Shown here: piece by piece, positions 39,486-47,698 of the stretch
Numbering within the stretch: position 1 is the stretch's first letter
Layout: each line of letters opens with the position of its first letter
Source: a virus
IMG/VR virus record: IMGVR_UViG_3300023174_000044
Coordinates: 62,001 to 126,000 of that record
Length of the DNA: 64,000 bases
Strand: one strand, 5' to 3'
Translations under genes and position numbers: made by a program
The notes under the pieces: model-generated
Databases searched by the model: none
What the model saw: the letters and a program-made list of their open reading frames with translations, nothing else
Told to the model about the DNA's origin: nothing

Positions 39486-39827
39486 TTAAAAGTTAACTCC
39501 ACGAACATCAGTATTTAAGTTGGGCTTCATGCTACGGATCAAATCACGTTCAAAATTGTGAGCTTCTGTCTTGCCACGTACCACAGCCATCACACGAACA
39601 GTGAATGTGTCAGTACCACGCTCACGCATGGTCTCGTACAACATCCAGGATTTGTCTTCTGAACGCATACGATAAACGTGTTTGTTGCAACGAACCAACA
39701 CACTTTTCTTAACAGTACTCATTGTTTTAGCTGTGACACCAATGTAGAAGTCTGTACCGCTTTCAATCATATAAATGATGTGAGTGCGGTCTGTACGCTT
39801 TTTACGGGTTACTGTTTTTGTGTTCAT
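39486..39827 (-). CDS. GIY-YIG-like nuclease domain protein, leaderless start
   Basis: 113 aa from ATG 39825-39827. HIIYMIESGTDFYIGVTAKT matches the GIY...YIG strand pair, followed by Arg (SVLVRCNKH) and a Glu/Asn near the end (HNFERDLIRSMKPNLN). It is a compact, stand-alone domain that could be a homing or repair nuclease. TATAAT of a consensus promoter (39834-39862) lies 6 bases before the ATG, so the transcript should begin at the start codon itself. Confidence 0.6.
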   Translation of the reverse strand: MNTKTVTRKKRTDRTHIIYMIESGTDFYIGVTAKTMSTVKKSVLVRCNKHVYRMRSEDKSWMLYETMRERGTDTFTVRVMAVVRGKTEAHNFERDLIRSMKPNLNTDVRGVNF

Positions 39828-39833
39828 GTATAT

Positions 39834-39862
39834 ATTATAGCAAAATGGGCATTTCCAGTCAA
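39834..39862 (-). promoter_or_regulatory. Sigma70-type promoter, leaderless spacing
   Basis: Minus strand TTGACT (39857-39862), 17-base spacer, TATAAT (39834-39839), then 6 bases to the ATG. Confidence 0.8.
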
Positions 39863-39916
39863 CCAAAACCAGTGTTGTTTTTATACAACATGCTGGAATA
39901 TACACTGGATTAAGCT

Positions 39917-39948
39917 GGATTAATATTAGATAATCCAATAATATTATC
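39917..39948. repeat. Overlapping AT-rich palindromes between tandem promoters
   Basis: ggatta (39917-39922) pairs with taatcc (39931-39936), and the overlapping gataat (39929-39934) with attatc (39943-39948). Further TAATATTA and GGATTA copies lie on either side (39907-39968). It could be an operator or a leader structure between two promoters. Confidence 0.4.
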
Positions 39949-39983
39949 GGGGATTATTGATAATATTAACTCTATATTCACTT

Positions 39984-40012
39984 ATTATAGCAAAATGGTA
40001 ATTATTGGTCAA
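39984..40012 (-). promoter_or_regulatory. Sigma70-type promoter, upstream member of a tandem pair
   Basis: Minus strand TTGACC (40007-40012), 17-base spacer, TATAAT (39984-39989), about 150 bases before the GIY-YIG-like gene. Confidence 0.83.
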
Positions 40013-40368
40013 CCTGAATAATTATCGAGAAACTTTTGTAAATCCCCGTACAAAGTTGCCAGCATTGCTTCTTTACTGGAAAACATAACTATTTGTTTAT
40101 TTTTTAAATCAATATAATAAGGAAAAGTCAACTTACGATCTAACGCCAGTAATCCTTTCTTATTGAGATTTTTTTTAATCTCAATTGCAACAGTCCAACT
40201 TTCAATTTCTAAAAATTGAAAAGCCTTATATCCGTTGTCAGTGAGCCTTAACCCACCACTGGATCGGATATTGCAGTACCAAGTTTTAAGTGCTTTTTCT
40301 GTGGTTACAGACAATGAATTGGGTAACAATTCAACTAACGTTTGCGTTAGTTCATTTTTGTTTACCAT
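40009..40368 (-). CDS. Hypothetical phage protein
   Basis: 119 aa. SSGGLRLTDNGYKAFQFLEI recalls a winged-helix-like stretch (LRLTxxGYxxF) that recurs in T4-like phage hypotheticals. It overlaps the upstream gene by 17 bases. Function unknown; DNA binding is possible. Confidence 0.6.
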   Translation of the reverse strand: MVNKNELTQTLVELLPNSLSVTTEKALKTWYCNIRSSGGLRLTDNGYKAFQFLEIESWTVAIEIKKNLNKKGLLALDRKLTFPYYIDLKNKQIVMFSSKEAMLATLYGDLQKFLDNYSG

Positions 40369-40654
40369 CTGGAAAAATCTGGGGGCCTTGCTTTAACAAC
40401 ACCACTGAGAATTTGTCAGTCTTAAATTGTGTGTTAAGTTTTTTTGCTAGATTAATTGCATGACCGCTATTGGAAAAACTAACCTTCTTGTACTTTGGAC
40501 CGGGGTATTGAACTAGCATGTTTGATGTTTTAAGATTGATAGGTAGCCCGTCAAAGAACACAGCCCAGATCCCTTCAGCCGCAAGTACCTGCTCAGTCTT
40601 GTAATTGACTTTGTTGGTTAGTTCTACTAGAACTTTAGGTTTTGGTCTGCTCAT
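40352..40654 (-). CDS. Hypothetical phage protein
   Basis: 100 aa, basic (KPKVLVELTNKVNYKTEQ at the start, SFSNSGHAINLAKKLNTQFK later). An AGGAG lies upstream of ATG 40654. No recognised domain. Confidence 0.6.
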   Translation of the reverse strand: MSRPKPKVLVELTNKVNYKTEQVLAAEGIWAVFFDGLPINLKTSNMLVQYPGPKYKKVSFSNSGHAINLAKKLNTQFKTDKFSVVLLKQGPQIFPDGKQK

Positions 40655-40707
40655 TGTTAAACTCCTACTTTTATTTATCCCGTTATGTAGGTAGTTTTTA
40701 GGTAGTT

Positions 40708-40914
40708 TTAGAATGAGCCGCCGGCGACCTCAATGCTGGTTATAGGTTCTACAGGGGTTGCAGTAGACTGTTCACGTAGTACTTGAAGACTTAACAATAA
40801 TTTTGTAATATCCCCATGCAAGTCTCTGGCTTCGTTGACAGTCATGATCAAGTCACGTTGACTTCTGCTTTCTGCTGCCTTGACTCGATCAATGAATTTG
40901 TTGATGTGTAACAT
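40708..40914 (-). CDS. Small conserved phage hypothetical
   Basis: 68 aa, a helix-rich protein (AESRSQRDLIMTVNEARDLH, DITKLLLSLQVLREQ) of the kind found near MazG genes in T4-like phages. Its ATG touches the stop of the MazG-like gene. Confidence 0.6.
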   Translation of the reverse strand: MLHINKFIDRVKAAESRSQRDLIMTVNEARDLHGDITKLLLSLQVLREQSTATPVEPITSIEVAGGSF

Positions 40915-41279
40915 TATGTTCTTTTTAGATAAGGTGCTAGATTAGGAGGAGTCCACCCCACTGGCTTTAACACCTTACCATCTTCACGTTTGCGCACCTT
41001 GCCAGTTAACCGGTCAATTTTAGCAAAGTTTGTTGACATAACTTGTTTCCAAGCGCCTTCACCGTCGAACCCAGCAGATTGAATAGCACCAATGGTAACA
41101 ACTAAAATATCAATTAATGCATCCAGTGCTTCAGCATCATCAGCAATGCCTGCTTTGAGCTCGTTGTATTCTTCGTCGATTAGATCTAAATACATTGTGT
41201 ATTGATCGTTATTGCGTACACCCACTGTTTGGTCGCAGGCTCGCATGAATTTTTCTTGATCTCTAAACGGATTTGTCAC
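40914..41279 (-). CDS. MazG-like nucleoside triphosphate pyrophosphohydrolase
   Basis: 121 aa from GTG 41277-41279, chosen for the AGGAAG eight bases upstream and for the small overlap with the previous gene. LIDEEYNELKAG gives the EExxE motif, and ALDALIDILVVTIGA the second acidic helix of the all-alpha NTP-PPase fold. The C-terminal GKVRKREDGKVLKPVGWTPP is typical for phage members. It would hydrolyse (d)NTPs or ppGpp-like alarmones to monophosphates and pyrophosphate. Confidence 0.78.
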   Translation of the reverse strand: MTNPFRDQEKFMRACDQTVGVRNNDQYTMYLDLIDEEYNELKAGIADDAEALDALIDILVVTIGAIQSAGFDGEGAWKQVMSTNFAKIDRLTGKVRKREDGKVLKPVGWTPPNLAPYLKRT

Positions 41280-41709
41280 AGGCTTCTTCCTCGGTATAAA
41301 ATGGTCCAGTGTATGAATAACGCTGAAGTGTAATAAGTTTTGGACATTGCACAACATCCCAGACTCGTCCTGTCTTTAGCCGATACCATCCTGCGGCAAA
41401 CCACGACTTGGATTTTTCTTCCTGTGTCCAAATGGGTAGTTGGCGCTTGACATCAAAAATTGGATTATATGGATGGTCTGTGGTTGGATATCCATGTACT
41501 TGGTTAGGTTCAGGTACAGATCTTTGTTTAATAGGTTCAAAGTCAATGCCAATACGTTGTTGCACCATACTCAGTGTTTTAAAACACGTGGTTAGATCTT
41601 TTATTTTAACAGAAAATCCGTCAGGTCCAGATTCAATGTTACCAATCTTACGATCGTTTTCTTTCAAGATCCAATATTGATTTGGAATAACTGCTTTAGC
41701 TATGATCAT
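41263..41709 (-). CDS. Conserved T4-like phage hypothetical protein
   Basis: 148 aa. The C-terminal half (SKSWFAAGWYRLKTGRVWDV then CPKLITLQRYSYTGPF) follows a pattern I associate with conserved cyanomyovirus-type hypotheticals. N-terminal region YWILKENDRKIGNIESGPDG is likely beta-rich. It overlaps the exonuclease gene by 14 bases, which suggests coupled synthesis. Confidence 0.65.
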   Translation of the reverse strand: MIIAKAVIPNQYWILKENDRKIGNIESGPDGFSVKIKDLTTCFKTLSMVQQRIGIDFEPIKQRSVPEPNQVHGYPTTDHPYNPIFDVKRQLPIWTQEEKSKSWFAAGWYRLKTGRVWDVVQCPKLITLQRYSYTGPFYTEEEACDKSV

Positions 41710-42703
41710 TTAATACTCCTTGATATGTTGCGTTTAGCCAGCGAGCAAACTGTTCGGGGTTTTCGCTGATACGACTGAGCTCGTACTTGCCACAAAACTT
41801 CATAAATCTGACACCAACTTGTCCAATGTCTCGATGGCTGATCTGTTCATGTATTGCTTGATCAACTTGTTGTTTAATTTCTTCTGGCTGTTCGCCAAGA
41901 TCAATCAAATGTCGATTGCGTTCGTAGTCATCTAACACACGATGTTCTAGACCGTTGTGGTCTGTCCAACGCTGAAGCATCATATTATTCCAAGCATATC
42001 CTTTTTTATTCATATCTTCGAATGCTTCTTGTAGGCCAATTTTATTTTTAGTTCCTTTAAGGCGTACCCCAGGATAGGCACTAAAAACATTATCGGATGT
42101 ATCACCACGCATACATTTTTCAAATAGAAGCCATTTTGGATTTGGAATAGTTTTAGGTTGTTTTGTTTTTTTATCAATTACAGGTTTACCTTTGGCATCA
42201 AATATGCCATTGATTGTAAGTAGCTCATCAGTTATGCCATTGTACTGTTGCACATTGTTGGCCAGTAACTGCACAAAATCTGTGTCACTCGAAATAATAA
42301 TATGATTGTCTTGTGGGTGCAGAGCAGTCCAACGTGCAATTACATCATCTGCTTCTGCATTGGGTTGTCGGATTACTGAACAGTTTGTTTGCTCTAGCAA
42401 ATATTTAGTCAGATTATCATAGGTTTCCCAGAACAATTTGTCTTCTTCTTGCTCTTTTTCTGACATGGCCGCACGTGATTCTGCACGGTTTGCTTTGTAG
42501 GGCTTGTAAAAATCCTTACGCCAGCTACGACCTTCGAGTGCAAATACCACATGGTCTGCATTAAATTGTCGTGCTACTTTGTTAATTGACGCCAGCGTAA
42601 TGTGCAATGCATATCCAATTTTTTCCCAAGCATCCTCTGCCCTGTAGGCCACATGCCTAGCACGAAAAAACATGTTAGAAGTATCGATTAAAAGATATTG
42701 CAT
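41696..42703 (-). CDS. 5'-3' exonuclease / RNase H (T4 Rnh, FEN family)
   Basis: 335 aa. It opens with YLLIDTSNMFFRARH (first catalytic Asp), then VVFALEGRSWRKDFYKPYKA, the conserved strand plus helical arch with the RxxxxPxYKxxR motif. NAEADDVIARW and HIIISSDTDFVQLL supply the next acidic clusters. Later MRGDTSDNVFSAYPGVRLKG gives the helix-hairpin region. These enzymes remove RNA primers during lagging-strand synthesis. Fits the replication theme with the clamp at 62.3 kb. Confidence 0.92.
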   Translation of the reverse strand: MQYLLIDTSNMFFRARHVAYRAEDAWEKIGYALHITLASINKVARQFNADHVVFALEGRSWRKDFYKPYKANRAESRAAMSEKEQEEDKLFWETYDNLTKYLLEQTNCSVIRQPNAEADDVIARWTALHPQDNHIIISSDTDFVQLLANNVQQYNGITDELLTINGIFDAKGKPVIDKKTKQPKTIPNPKWLLFEKCMRGDTSDNVFSAYPGVRLKGTKNKIGLQEAFEDMNKKGYAWNNMMLQRWTDHNGLEHRVLDDYERNRHLIDLGEQPEEIKQQVDQAIHEQISHRDIGQVGVRFMKFCGKYELSRISENPEQFARWLNATYQGVLNDHS

Positions 42704-42709
42704 GTTGAC

Positions 42710-43414
42710 TCAAATCAAATGGTTACTAATAACATATTGTAGCACATAATTGCTCCAAAAGCTATGAGCAGGTTTACCAAAATGATAAGAATTGGGTGCT
42801 ACTGTATCAAAACCACGTTGTTTAATTATATCCGAAAATGTAGATTTTGGTTTATAAGGATCCATATAACTTACTCCCCAACTGCGTTGATCAGAAATTT
42901 TGGAAAAATCTGAGTTGCCATTAAAAAATACATGTTTAACATTTAGATCATCAAGCCGGCAATGTAGTTGCCAAACATCATTGTGCGCTTCTTCAGTCTT
43001 TTTGCGCCAATCAACTGTGGCAACAAACTCTTTGTATCGTTGTTGCAGTTCAGGTGGAACATCATCAATTCCGCTGGCGTTCACTTGATAGTAAACACCG
43101 TTGTATAACCATTCTTCTCTTTCCCATGTACTCCACTGAATAATCATCAATGTTTCATATAGGTTACTAGCATGCTCTGTTAGATATTTTTCCGTAGTTC
43201 TAATAATACGTGCGTTTGAACTAGCTGACTCAGCATCATACCAAAAACCTGCTTTGATTGCGTCGGCTAATGTTTTCCCCCAAGAGGCAATGATATTTTC
43301 AGGATGCGGTCTACGGCCCATGTATGTGTACTTTTGATCATCCTCGGCAAATGCATAAGGAGTTACAATTTCTGCACCGGCTGTGTGACTATCACCGTTT
43401 ACATATAGAATCAC
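42710..43414 (-). CDS. SGNH-hydrolase-like protein
   Basis: 234 aa. It begins ILYVNGDSHTAGAE, an SGNH block I with GDS replaced by GDSH, and ends with SYHFGKPAHSFWSNY, a His block. Similar proteins are frequent in large aquatic phages and may be esterases acting on sugars. Overlaps the nucleotidyltransferase gene by 4 bases. Confidence 0.65.
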   Translation of the reverse strand: MILYVNGDSHTAGAEIVTPYAFAEDDQKYTYMGRRPHPENIIASWGKTLADAIKAGFWYDAESASSNARIIRTTEKYLTEHASNLYETLMIIQWSTWEREEWLYNGVYYQVNASGIDDVPPELQQRYKEFVATVDWRKKTEEAHNDVWQLHCRLDDLNVKHVFFNGNSDFSKISDQRSWGVSYMDPYKPKSTFSDIIKQRGFDTVAPNSYHFGKPAHSFWSNYVLQYVISNHLI

Positions 43415-43881
43415 ACCAGTTCCTTTTGTTTTTCTGCGGCAACTACTCGTTTGCGCAGACTTGAACTTGAAAAACTGTGATCGCGACTGTTGAACACATG
43501 TTCAATCTGAAGGCCTATACCTTCGTTACGTCCGGTGAAGTTGGTGTCTTCATATTCTTTCCCAAGGATGCGCACATCAATGGGCAAGGTCAATATCAAG
43601 TCAATTAGGTCTTGCTCGGTAGTGTAAATCACAATTTCATCTACAAAACGACAAGCACTCAATTGTATCTGACGCTCTACAATACTTTGCACAGGGGGAT
43701 TTTTTGAATCTGGTCGATCAACGCTGGCATCTGTTTGTAATCCTGCAATTAAATAATCGCAATGATTCTTTGCTTCGGCTAACATTGCTATGTGTCCAGC
43801 ATGAAGCATGTCAAATTGACTGAATGTGATGCCAATTTTTTTACCTTGTACTTTGAGTTCTTTAATGCGATTAAAAATCAT
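43411..43881 (-). CDS. Cytidylyltransferase-like nucleotidyltransferase
   Basis: 156 aa. ITFSQFDMLHAGHIAMLAEA carries HxGH (here HAGH), and SFSSSSLRKRV the (S/T)xSxxxR motif: both are required in the HIGH-type nucleotidyltransferases such as glycerol-3-phosphate cytidylyltransferase or phosphopantetheine adenylyltransferase. It could activate a sugar or alcohol phosphate for a glycosylation pathway. Coupled to SGNH-like and 62-aa genes. Confidence 0.85.
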   Translation of the reverse strand: MIFNRIKELKVQGKKIGITFSQFDMLHAGHIAMLAEAKNHCDYLIAGLQTDASVDRPDSKNPPVQSIVERQIQLSACRFVDEIVIYTTEQDLIDLILTLPIDVRILGKEYEDTNFTGRNEGIGLQIEHVFNSRDHSFSSSSLRKRVVAAEKQKELV

Positions 43882-44066
43882 GCATACTCCTTGAACATTT
43901 CTTTCCTACCCGGCTCGCCAAGTTCTAGATCAAATATTTCTCGTGTTCGTTGTAACATAACACAGGCCATCATTAGCAACTCTTCTCTGCTGTCACACAT
44001 TAAAATTTGTTGCTCAATTGGCATTGCTAATTCTGTCATGCGATCATTGATACTTTGTTTATTCAT
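43878..44066 (-). CDS. Small hypothetical protein
   Basis: 62 aa, helical with MACVMLQRTREIFDLELG. Overlaps both neighbours by 4 bases, so it is clearly part of the operon. Function unknown. Confidence 0.65.
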   Translation of the reverse strand: MNKQSINDRMTELAMPIEQQILMCDSREELLMMACVMLQRTREIFDLELGEPGRKEMFKEYA

Positions 44067-44443
44067 GAAACCTCCCGACGGCCATTACCAAGGTCTTTAC
44101 TTTTGGTATATCGTTGTATTGGGGGATTCATTGCTTGTTCCTGTTCCCATGTTTCCATCACAACATGTCTGCAGACATTTTGGAACCATTGGTCAACTAT
44201 GTCAGCATCGGTTTTTCCTGCATATCCTGCACGTAGCAGATTGGCTACAAATTTTTCATTCCAGTCAAGATCAAATGCACCCTGGTGCATATTATCAGCA
44301 TCAATCTCTAAACCCAAGATTGCCACATACGGCTCTCCACGTTCTGTGGCCAACTCTTTTTCTGTTTTCTTGGGTGCCTTTGCTTCTTTTGGTTGCTCGG
44401 GCTGTTTTGTTTTTTTCTTAAAGAACTTGTCAAACAGTTTCAT
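44063..44443 (-). CDS. Conserved T4-like phage hypothetical protein
   Basis: 126 aa. A lysine/proline-rich N-terminus (KLFDKFFKKKTKQPEQPKEA) is followed by a conserved-looking domain (GEPYVAILGLEIDADNMHQG, DLDWNEKFVANLLRAGY) that I associate with cyanophage-type T4-like hypotheticals. Function unknown. Confidence 0.7.
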   Translation of the reverse strand: MKLFDKFFKKKTKQPEQPKEAKAPKKTEKELATERGEPYVAILGLEIDADNMHQGAFDLDWNEKFVANLLRAGYAGKTDADIVDQWFQNVCRHVVMETWEQEQAMNPPIQRYTKSKDLGNGRREVS

Positions 44444-44707
44444 TTATATCCATCCTCCTGCTCTAACAATACCAATTACACCAACTAGGATCCAAAAAGC
44501 ATTTAACAGCGTATATGCTGGATCTTTCTTTAGTTTGGCACAATATGTTAACAGTACAGCATCGATAGTGTTAAAGACCCAAACAAACATAAACGGACTT
44601 GAAGGTCCTAACCATGACACCAAACTAAAACTGATAATACGCATGATAACCCCAACCATTTCCATTTGTGGAACATGCGATTTAATATAATTCAAAACAA
44701 AATTCAT
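44444..44707 (-). CDS. Small membrane protein with three to four spans
   Basis: 87 aa from ATG 44707, which follows the QueE stop closely and has GGGGGAA upstream. Hydrophobic segments include MVGVIMRIISFSLVSWLG, FMFVWVFNTIDAVLLTY and LLNAFWILVGVIGIV. The FNTIDAxLLTYxAxLKKD stretch suggests a small SWEET- or PnuC-like transporter half, but this is weak. Confidence 0.6.
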   Translation of the reverse strand: MNFVLNYIKSHVPQMEMVGVIMRIISFSLVSWLGPSSPFMFVWVFNTIDAVLLTYCAKLKKDPAYTLLNAFWILVGVIGIVRAGGWI

Positions 44708-44709
44708 TT

Positions 44710-45582
44710 TTATTTCCCCCACCCATTTCCCCATAAGTCAACGTGTAGCCTAGGGCTGTAGTAATAACCTCGACTGCATGCCCAATCTGCTACACGAACA
44801 CGATTCTGCGCATAAGGAGTAACCACACCACCCTGTGGCATAACGTAAACTACACCGGTAAATCCACCTGCTCTAAACTCTTTGACTGCACGTTCTACTT
44901 CAACAAAGTGAGCGTCTGTTTCAACCACAAACTTGAGATATACTGTGCCCAGTGCTTGATAGCTGGCAACAATGTCTGGACAAATTGCTTCTTCCCAACT
45001 CTCACCACTGGCACTGAGTTTGGCACTGACGCTAAACGTAACAAACCGATCTTGCTTGGTACCAAGTGCAGGTTGTTGCCAAGCTTGTAAAAAATCTCTG
45101 AATCCTGTTTGTAATTTCTGAGTGCCGTTGGTTTCAAATGTAATGTTACACAGGTCATTCATGCTTGGATTACTAATCAATTCCTCATACGCACGTTGCC
45201 AACCCAACAACGGCTCACCACCTGTGATAACCAAATGTACATCATTGCCATTATCTTGTACCCATTTATTGTTAGGCGTAAGTTTTAACATATCTGCAAT
45301 TAATTGTGCAGTTTCAAATGTTGGACTCAGATGTTTAAAATCTGGATGCCAACTAGCATAGCTGTCACACCCTGTATTAACCAGCGGAAGACTAAGGAAG
45401 TCTTTGTACAAATGTACTTGTTTGGCAACTTCATCTGCTTCTGTGCTTTTTACTCCTGGCGCACATCCAAAACCTGAGCAGGTAAAGTTACAGCCGAATG
45501 TACGCAGGAATACACTGGGTACTCCGACAAAGCGACCTTCGCCTTGTGCTGAATAAAATAGTTCGCTTACTTTTATTTTCAT
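44710..45582 (-). CDS. queE: 7-carboxy-7-deazaguanine synthase QueE (phage type)
   Basis: 290 aa from ATG 45582; a GTG 12 bases upstream is also in frame. KVSELFYSAQGEGRFVGVPS and RTFGCNFTC are the QueE opening. The Cys set reads CNFTCSGFGC, i.e. CX3CX4C rather than the usual CX3CX2C, so either the spacing is altered or the third ligand differs. VITGGEPLLGWQ is the SAM-binding GGEP motif. QueE converts carboxytetrahydropterin to 7-carboxy-7-deazaguanine. With FolE, QueD and the DpdA-like enzyme in this window it forms a DNA-modification pathway. Confidence 0.85.
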   Translation of the reverse strand: MKIKVSELFYSAQGEGRFVGVPSVFLRTFGCNFTCSGFGCAPGVKSTEADEVAKQVHLYKDFLSLPLVNTGCDSYASWHPDFKHLSPTFETAQLIADMLKLTPNNKWVQDNGNDVHLVITGGEPLLGWQRAYEELISNPSMNDLCNITFETNGTQKLQTGFRDFLQAWQQPALGTKQDRFVTFSVSAKLSASGESWEEAICPDIVASYQALGTVYLKFVVETDAHFVEVERAVKEFRAGGFTGVVYVMPQGGVVTPYAQNRVRVADWACSRGYYYSPRLHVDLWGNGWGK

Positions 45583-45583
45583 A

Positions 45584-46432
45584 TTATGTTCCACATGATA
45601 TCAAACACTGATTGTGTGTTAGATCCAGTTTATTATACAGTAATTTGTCAATGCTGTCAAATTTTTCTACAGGAGCAAAAAAACAACAGGTACTTAATTT
45701 TCCCGATGCGGCTAGATACACCGAGGGCGGAGATAAATGTATACAATTTTTTGGATCAACCACAGTTGACGTTTTTGGCATACGTATCAGATGTTGAAAT
45801 TCTACCGGCGGTAAAAGATCAAATTCCTCACCAGTTCTATAATGTTTGGCCAATTGACGATTGCGATATAATTTAACCAATTTAAAATGTTTAAATCCTA
45901 ATTTCTGACTAGTACGTATACAATCTTTAACCTGGTGTTCGTTGTGTGCATATGGTATGAATTGCCAGGTTGCTGTTCCACCAGCTGATATAAATGCCTT
46001 GGCATTTTCAATTACTTTGTTATAGTCCGTACCTTGCCGATATATTTCGTGTACGCCTTCTAGTCCATCTATACCAAACCAAATATCATGATTAATATCA
46101 GTTAATAAATTTGCTAAATCTTTCCACCATGCAGTAGTTCTTAAGCTACCGTTGGTATGTATTTGTATTTTTTGAGTGTGCGGTTTAGCAAGTTTAATCA
46201 ATTCAATAAAATTGTGAGCTATCACTGGATCACCGTAGTTTCCGCAAAATTGTATGCCTTCCAACATTGGCAGTCGATTTAAAATATCAGCCAACTGATC
46301 AGTTTCAAGATCTTGTTCAACCAGTCCTGGCTTCAATCCATATCCATTGTTGTTTCTAGGACAAGCTGGGCACCAAGCATTACATTTTGAACTAGCTTCA
46401 ACGTGAAGCCATTTAATGTCACTGGCTTTCAT
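45584..46432 (-). CDS. Radical SAM protein (SPASM-like)
   Basis: 282 aa from ATG 46432, giving a 14-base overlap with the preceding gene; longer starts are possible. HVEASSKCNAWCPACPRNNN holds CX3CX2C. LEGIQFCGNYGDPVI replaces the usual GGEP with GNYGDP, and INHDIWFGIDGLEGVHEIYR is the middle barrel strand. Two Cys (STCCFF) late in the chain could bind a second cluster. Similar phage proteins lie in sugar or peptide cassettes; substrate unknown. It ends 2 bases before queE. Confidence 0.8.
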   Translation of the reverse strand: MKASDIKWLHVEASSKCNAWCPACPRNNNGYGLKPGLVEQDLETDQLADILNRLPMLEGIQFCGNYGDPVIAHNFIELIKLAKPHTQKIQIHTNGSLRTTAWWKDLANLLTDINHDIWFGIDGLEGVHEIYRQGTDYNKVIENAKAFISAGGTATWQFIPYAHNEHQVKDCIRTSQKLGFKHFKLVKLYRNRQLAKHYRTGEEFDLLPPVEFQHLIRMPKTSTVVDPKNCIHLSPPSVYLAASGKLSTCCFFAPVEKFDSIDKLLYNKLDLTHNQCLISCGT

Positions 46433-46697
46433 ATATGGTTGACCACTGCTGTAGTTTTTTTCTTTTATTTTGAACAGCGGCTTGTATACTAGCATCATCG
46501 AGAATTTTAAGTTCTCTAAGCAATTCAACCATGCATAGCACATCGCCTACTTCTTCGCACAACAATTCTCTATTAGACATGCCACGTTTTAAATGAGTTT
46601 CATCTATGCCAAATCTACGTATCTTGCTTACAATTTGTATAACCTCAGCACATTCTTCCTGGAGGATATCCATCACTTCGTTTATTTTCGAGTTCAT
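46419..46697 (-). CDS. Short MazG-like pyrophosphohydrolase
   Basis: 92 aa. DILQEECAEVIQIVSKIRRF has the EExxE motif, and ELLCEEVGDVLCMVELL the second ExxD helix, so it is a minimal all-alpha NTP-PPase. It is different from the one at 40914-41279. It may clean up non-canonical or excess nucleotides. Confidence 0.75.
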   Translation of the reverse strand: MNSKINEVMDILQEECAEVIQIVSKIRRFGIDETHLKRGMSNRELLCEEVGDVLCMVELLRELKILDDASIQAAVQNKRKKLQQWSTIYESQ

Positions 46698-46718
46698 AAG
46701 TTTGATATTTCTTTTAAA

Positions 46719-46916
46719 TTATCGTTGACCCTGTGCAATCAGTCTATTAACCACATTGAGATCAAACTCTAAACTAACAATTTTATTTTTAAGTGCTTGA
46801 TATTCTTCACTGTGTACATCTTTATCATGCGTTACAATGTCAAAGTACATGTCCGCGACTTCTGCGTGTAGTTTTCTAATATCATATTCTAACAACTCTC
46901 GTCTATCTGCTAACAT
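46719..46916 (-). CDS. Small coiled-coil hypothetical protein
   Basis: 65 aa, heptad-like (LEYDIRKLHAEVADMYFDIV, LKNKIVSLEFDLNVVNRLIA). Typical of small oligomerising phage proteins. A weak AAGGAAA lies before the ATG. Confidence 0.6.
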   Translation of the reverse strand: MLADRRELLEYDIRKLHAEVADMYFDIVTHDKDVHSEEYQALKNKIVSLEFDLNVVNRLIAQGQR

Positions 46917-46925
46917 ATACTTTCC

Positions 46926-47696
46926 TTATAACTTCTTTGCTTTTATTAAAAGATGCCAGCCTAGATATTCTTTAACTGCTTCTCTCATTACTTCGGGCAT
47001 TGCTTCAAACCATGGTTCAAGTTCAAAAATTCCCTGCTTATATTTTTCTACATTGTACATAAAGCAATGACTCTGTCGTAAGCGTAACAAATCAAAATCT
47101 TCTCTAAGCAATTCGTGTATCTCTTCAGCAGTATATGCTTCTGCATATGGACAATTTGCTTGTGCTTCAAACTGATCCAGCCCTTTACGAATCATGGCAT
47201 ACTTCCAGGAGTTTTTGGCGTAGACCATAAACCTAAACTCGCCATCGTGTTTTAACAAACTGGCAACAGTTTTAATATGATCTTGCATGCCAGGATAATG
47301 ATGCAGTACCCCGTAGCTGTAGACTAAATCAAATTGTCCCAAGTCCAGTACTTTAGGGTCAGTAATATCAATATTGTGAAAACCACCTTCGAGATCATAA
47401 ACATTAAATCTTTGTTTGCACAGATCTAAACTAGCATCTGACAGATCAATACCTACATACTCGGCACCGTGACGAGCAAACTGTTCTGCATCTGTGCCAA
47501 TACCACATCCAATTTCTAATACACGTTTACCTCTCCATTGATGGAATCCAGCAAAGTCAAGGATGTGTGGTTCAGAACGATATCTTTTGCTTGTTACTTC
47601 GTCAAAGTACTGGTCAGAGCCAATGGGCGCACTACTATGCCCAACATTACACGGTTGTGTATTCCAGTAGTCAAGAATTCTTTTTTGTAAATCCAT
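46926..47696 (-). CDS. Class I SAM-dependent methyltransferase
   Basis: 256 aa. RVLEIGCGIGTDAEQFA is motif I, EYVGIDLSDASLDL motif II, and FDLVYSYGVLHHYPGM motif IV with post-loop. The C-terminal part is a substrate domain. The family includes methyltransferases on sugars and small molecules; since glycosyltransferase and SAM genes surround it, a sugar methyltransferase is likely. Confidence 0.87.
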   Translation of the reverse strand: MDLQKRILDYWNTQPCNVGHSSAPIGSDQYFDEVTSKRYRSEPHILDFAGFHQWRGKRVLEIGCGIGTDAEQFARHGAEYVGIDLSDASLDLCKQRFNVYDLEGGFHNIDITDPKVLDLGQFDLVYSYGVLHHYPGMQDHIKTVASLLKHDGEFRFMVYAKNSWKYAMIRKGLDQFEAQANCPYAEAYTAEEIHELLREDFDLLRLRQSHCFMYNVEKYKQGIFELEPWFEAMPEVMREAVKEYLGWHLLIKAKKL

Positions 47697-47698
47697 AA

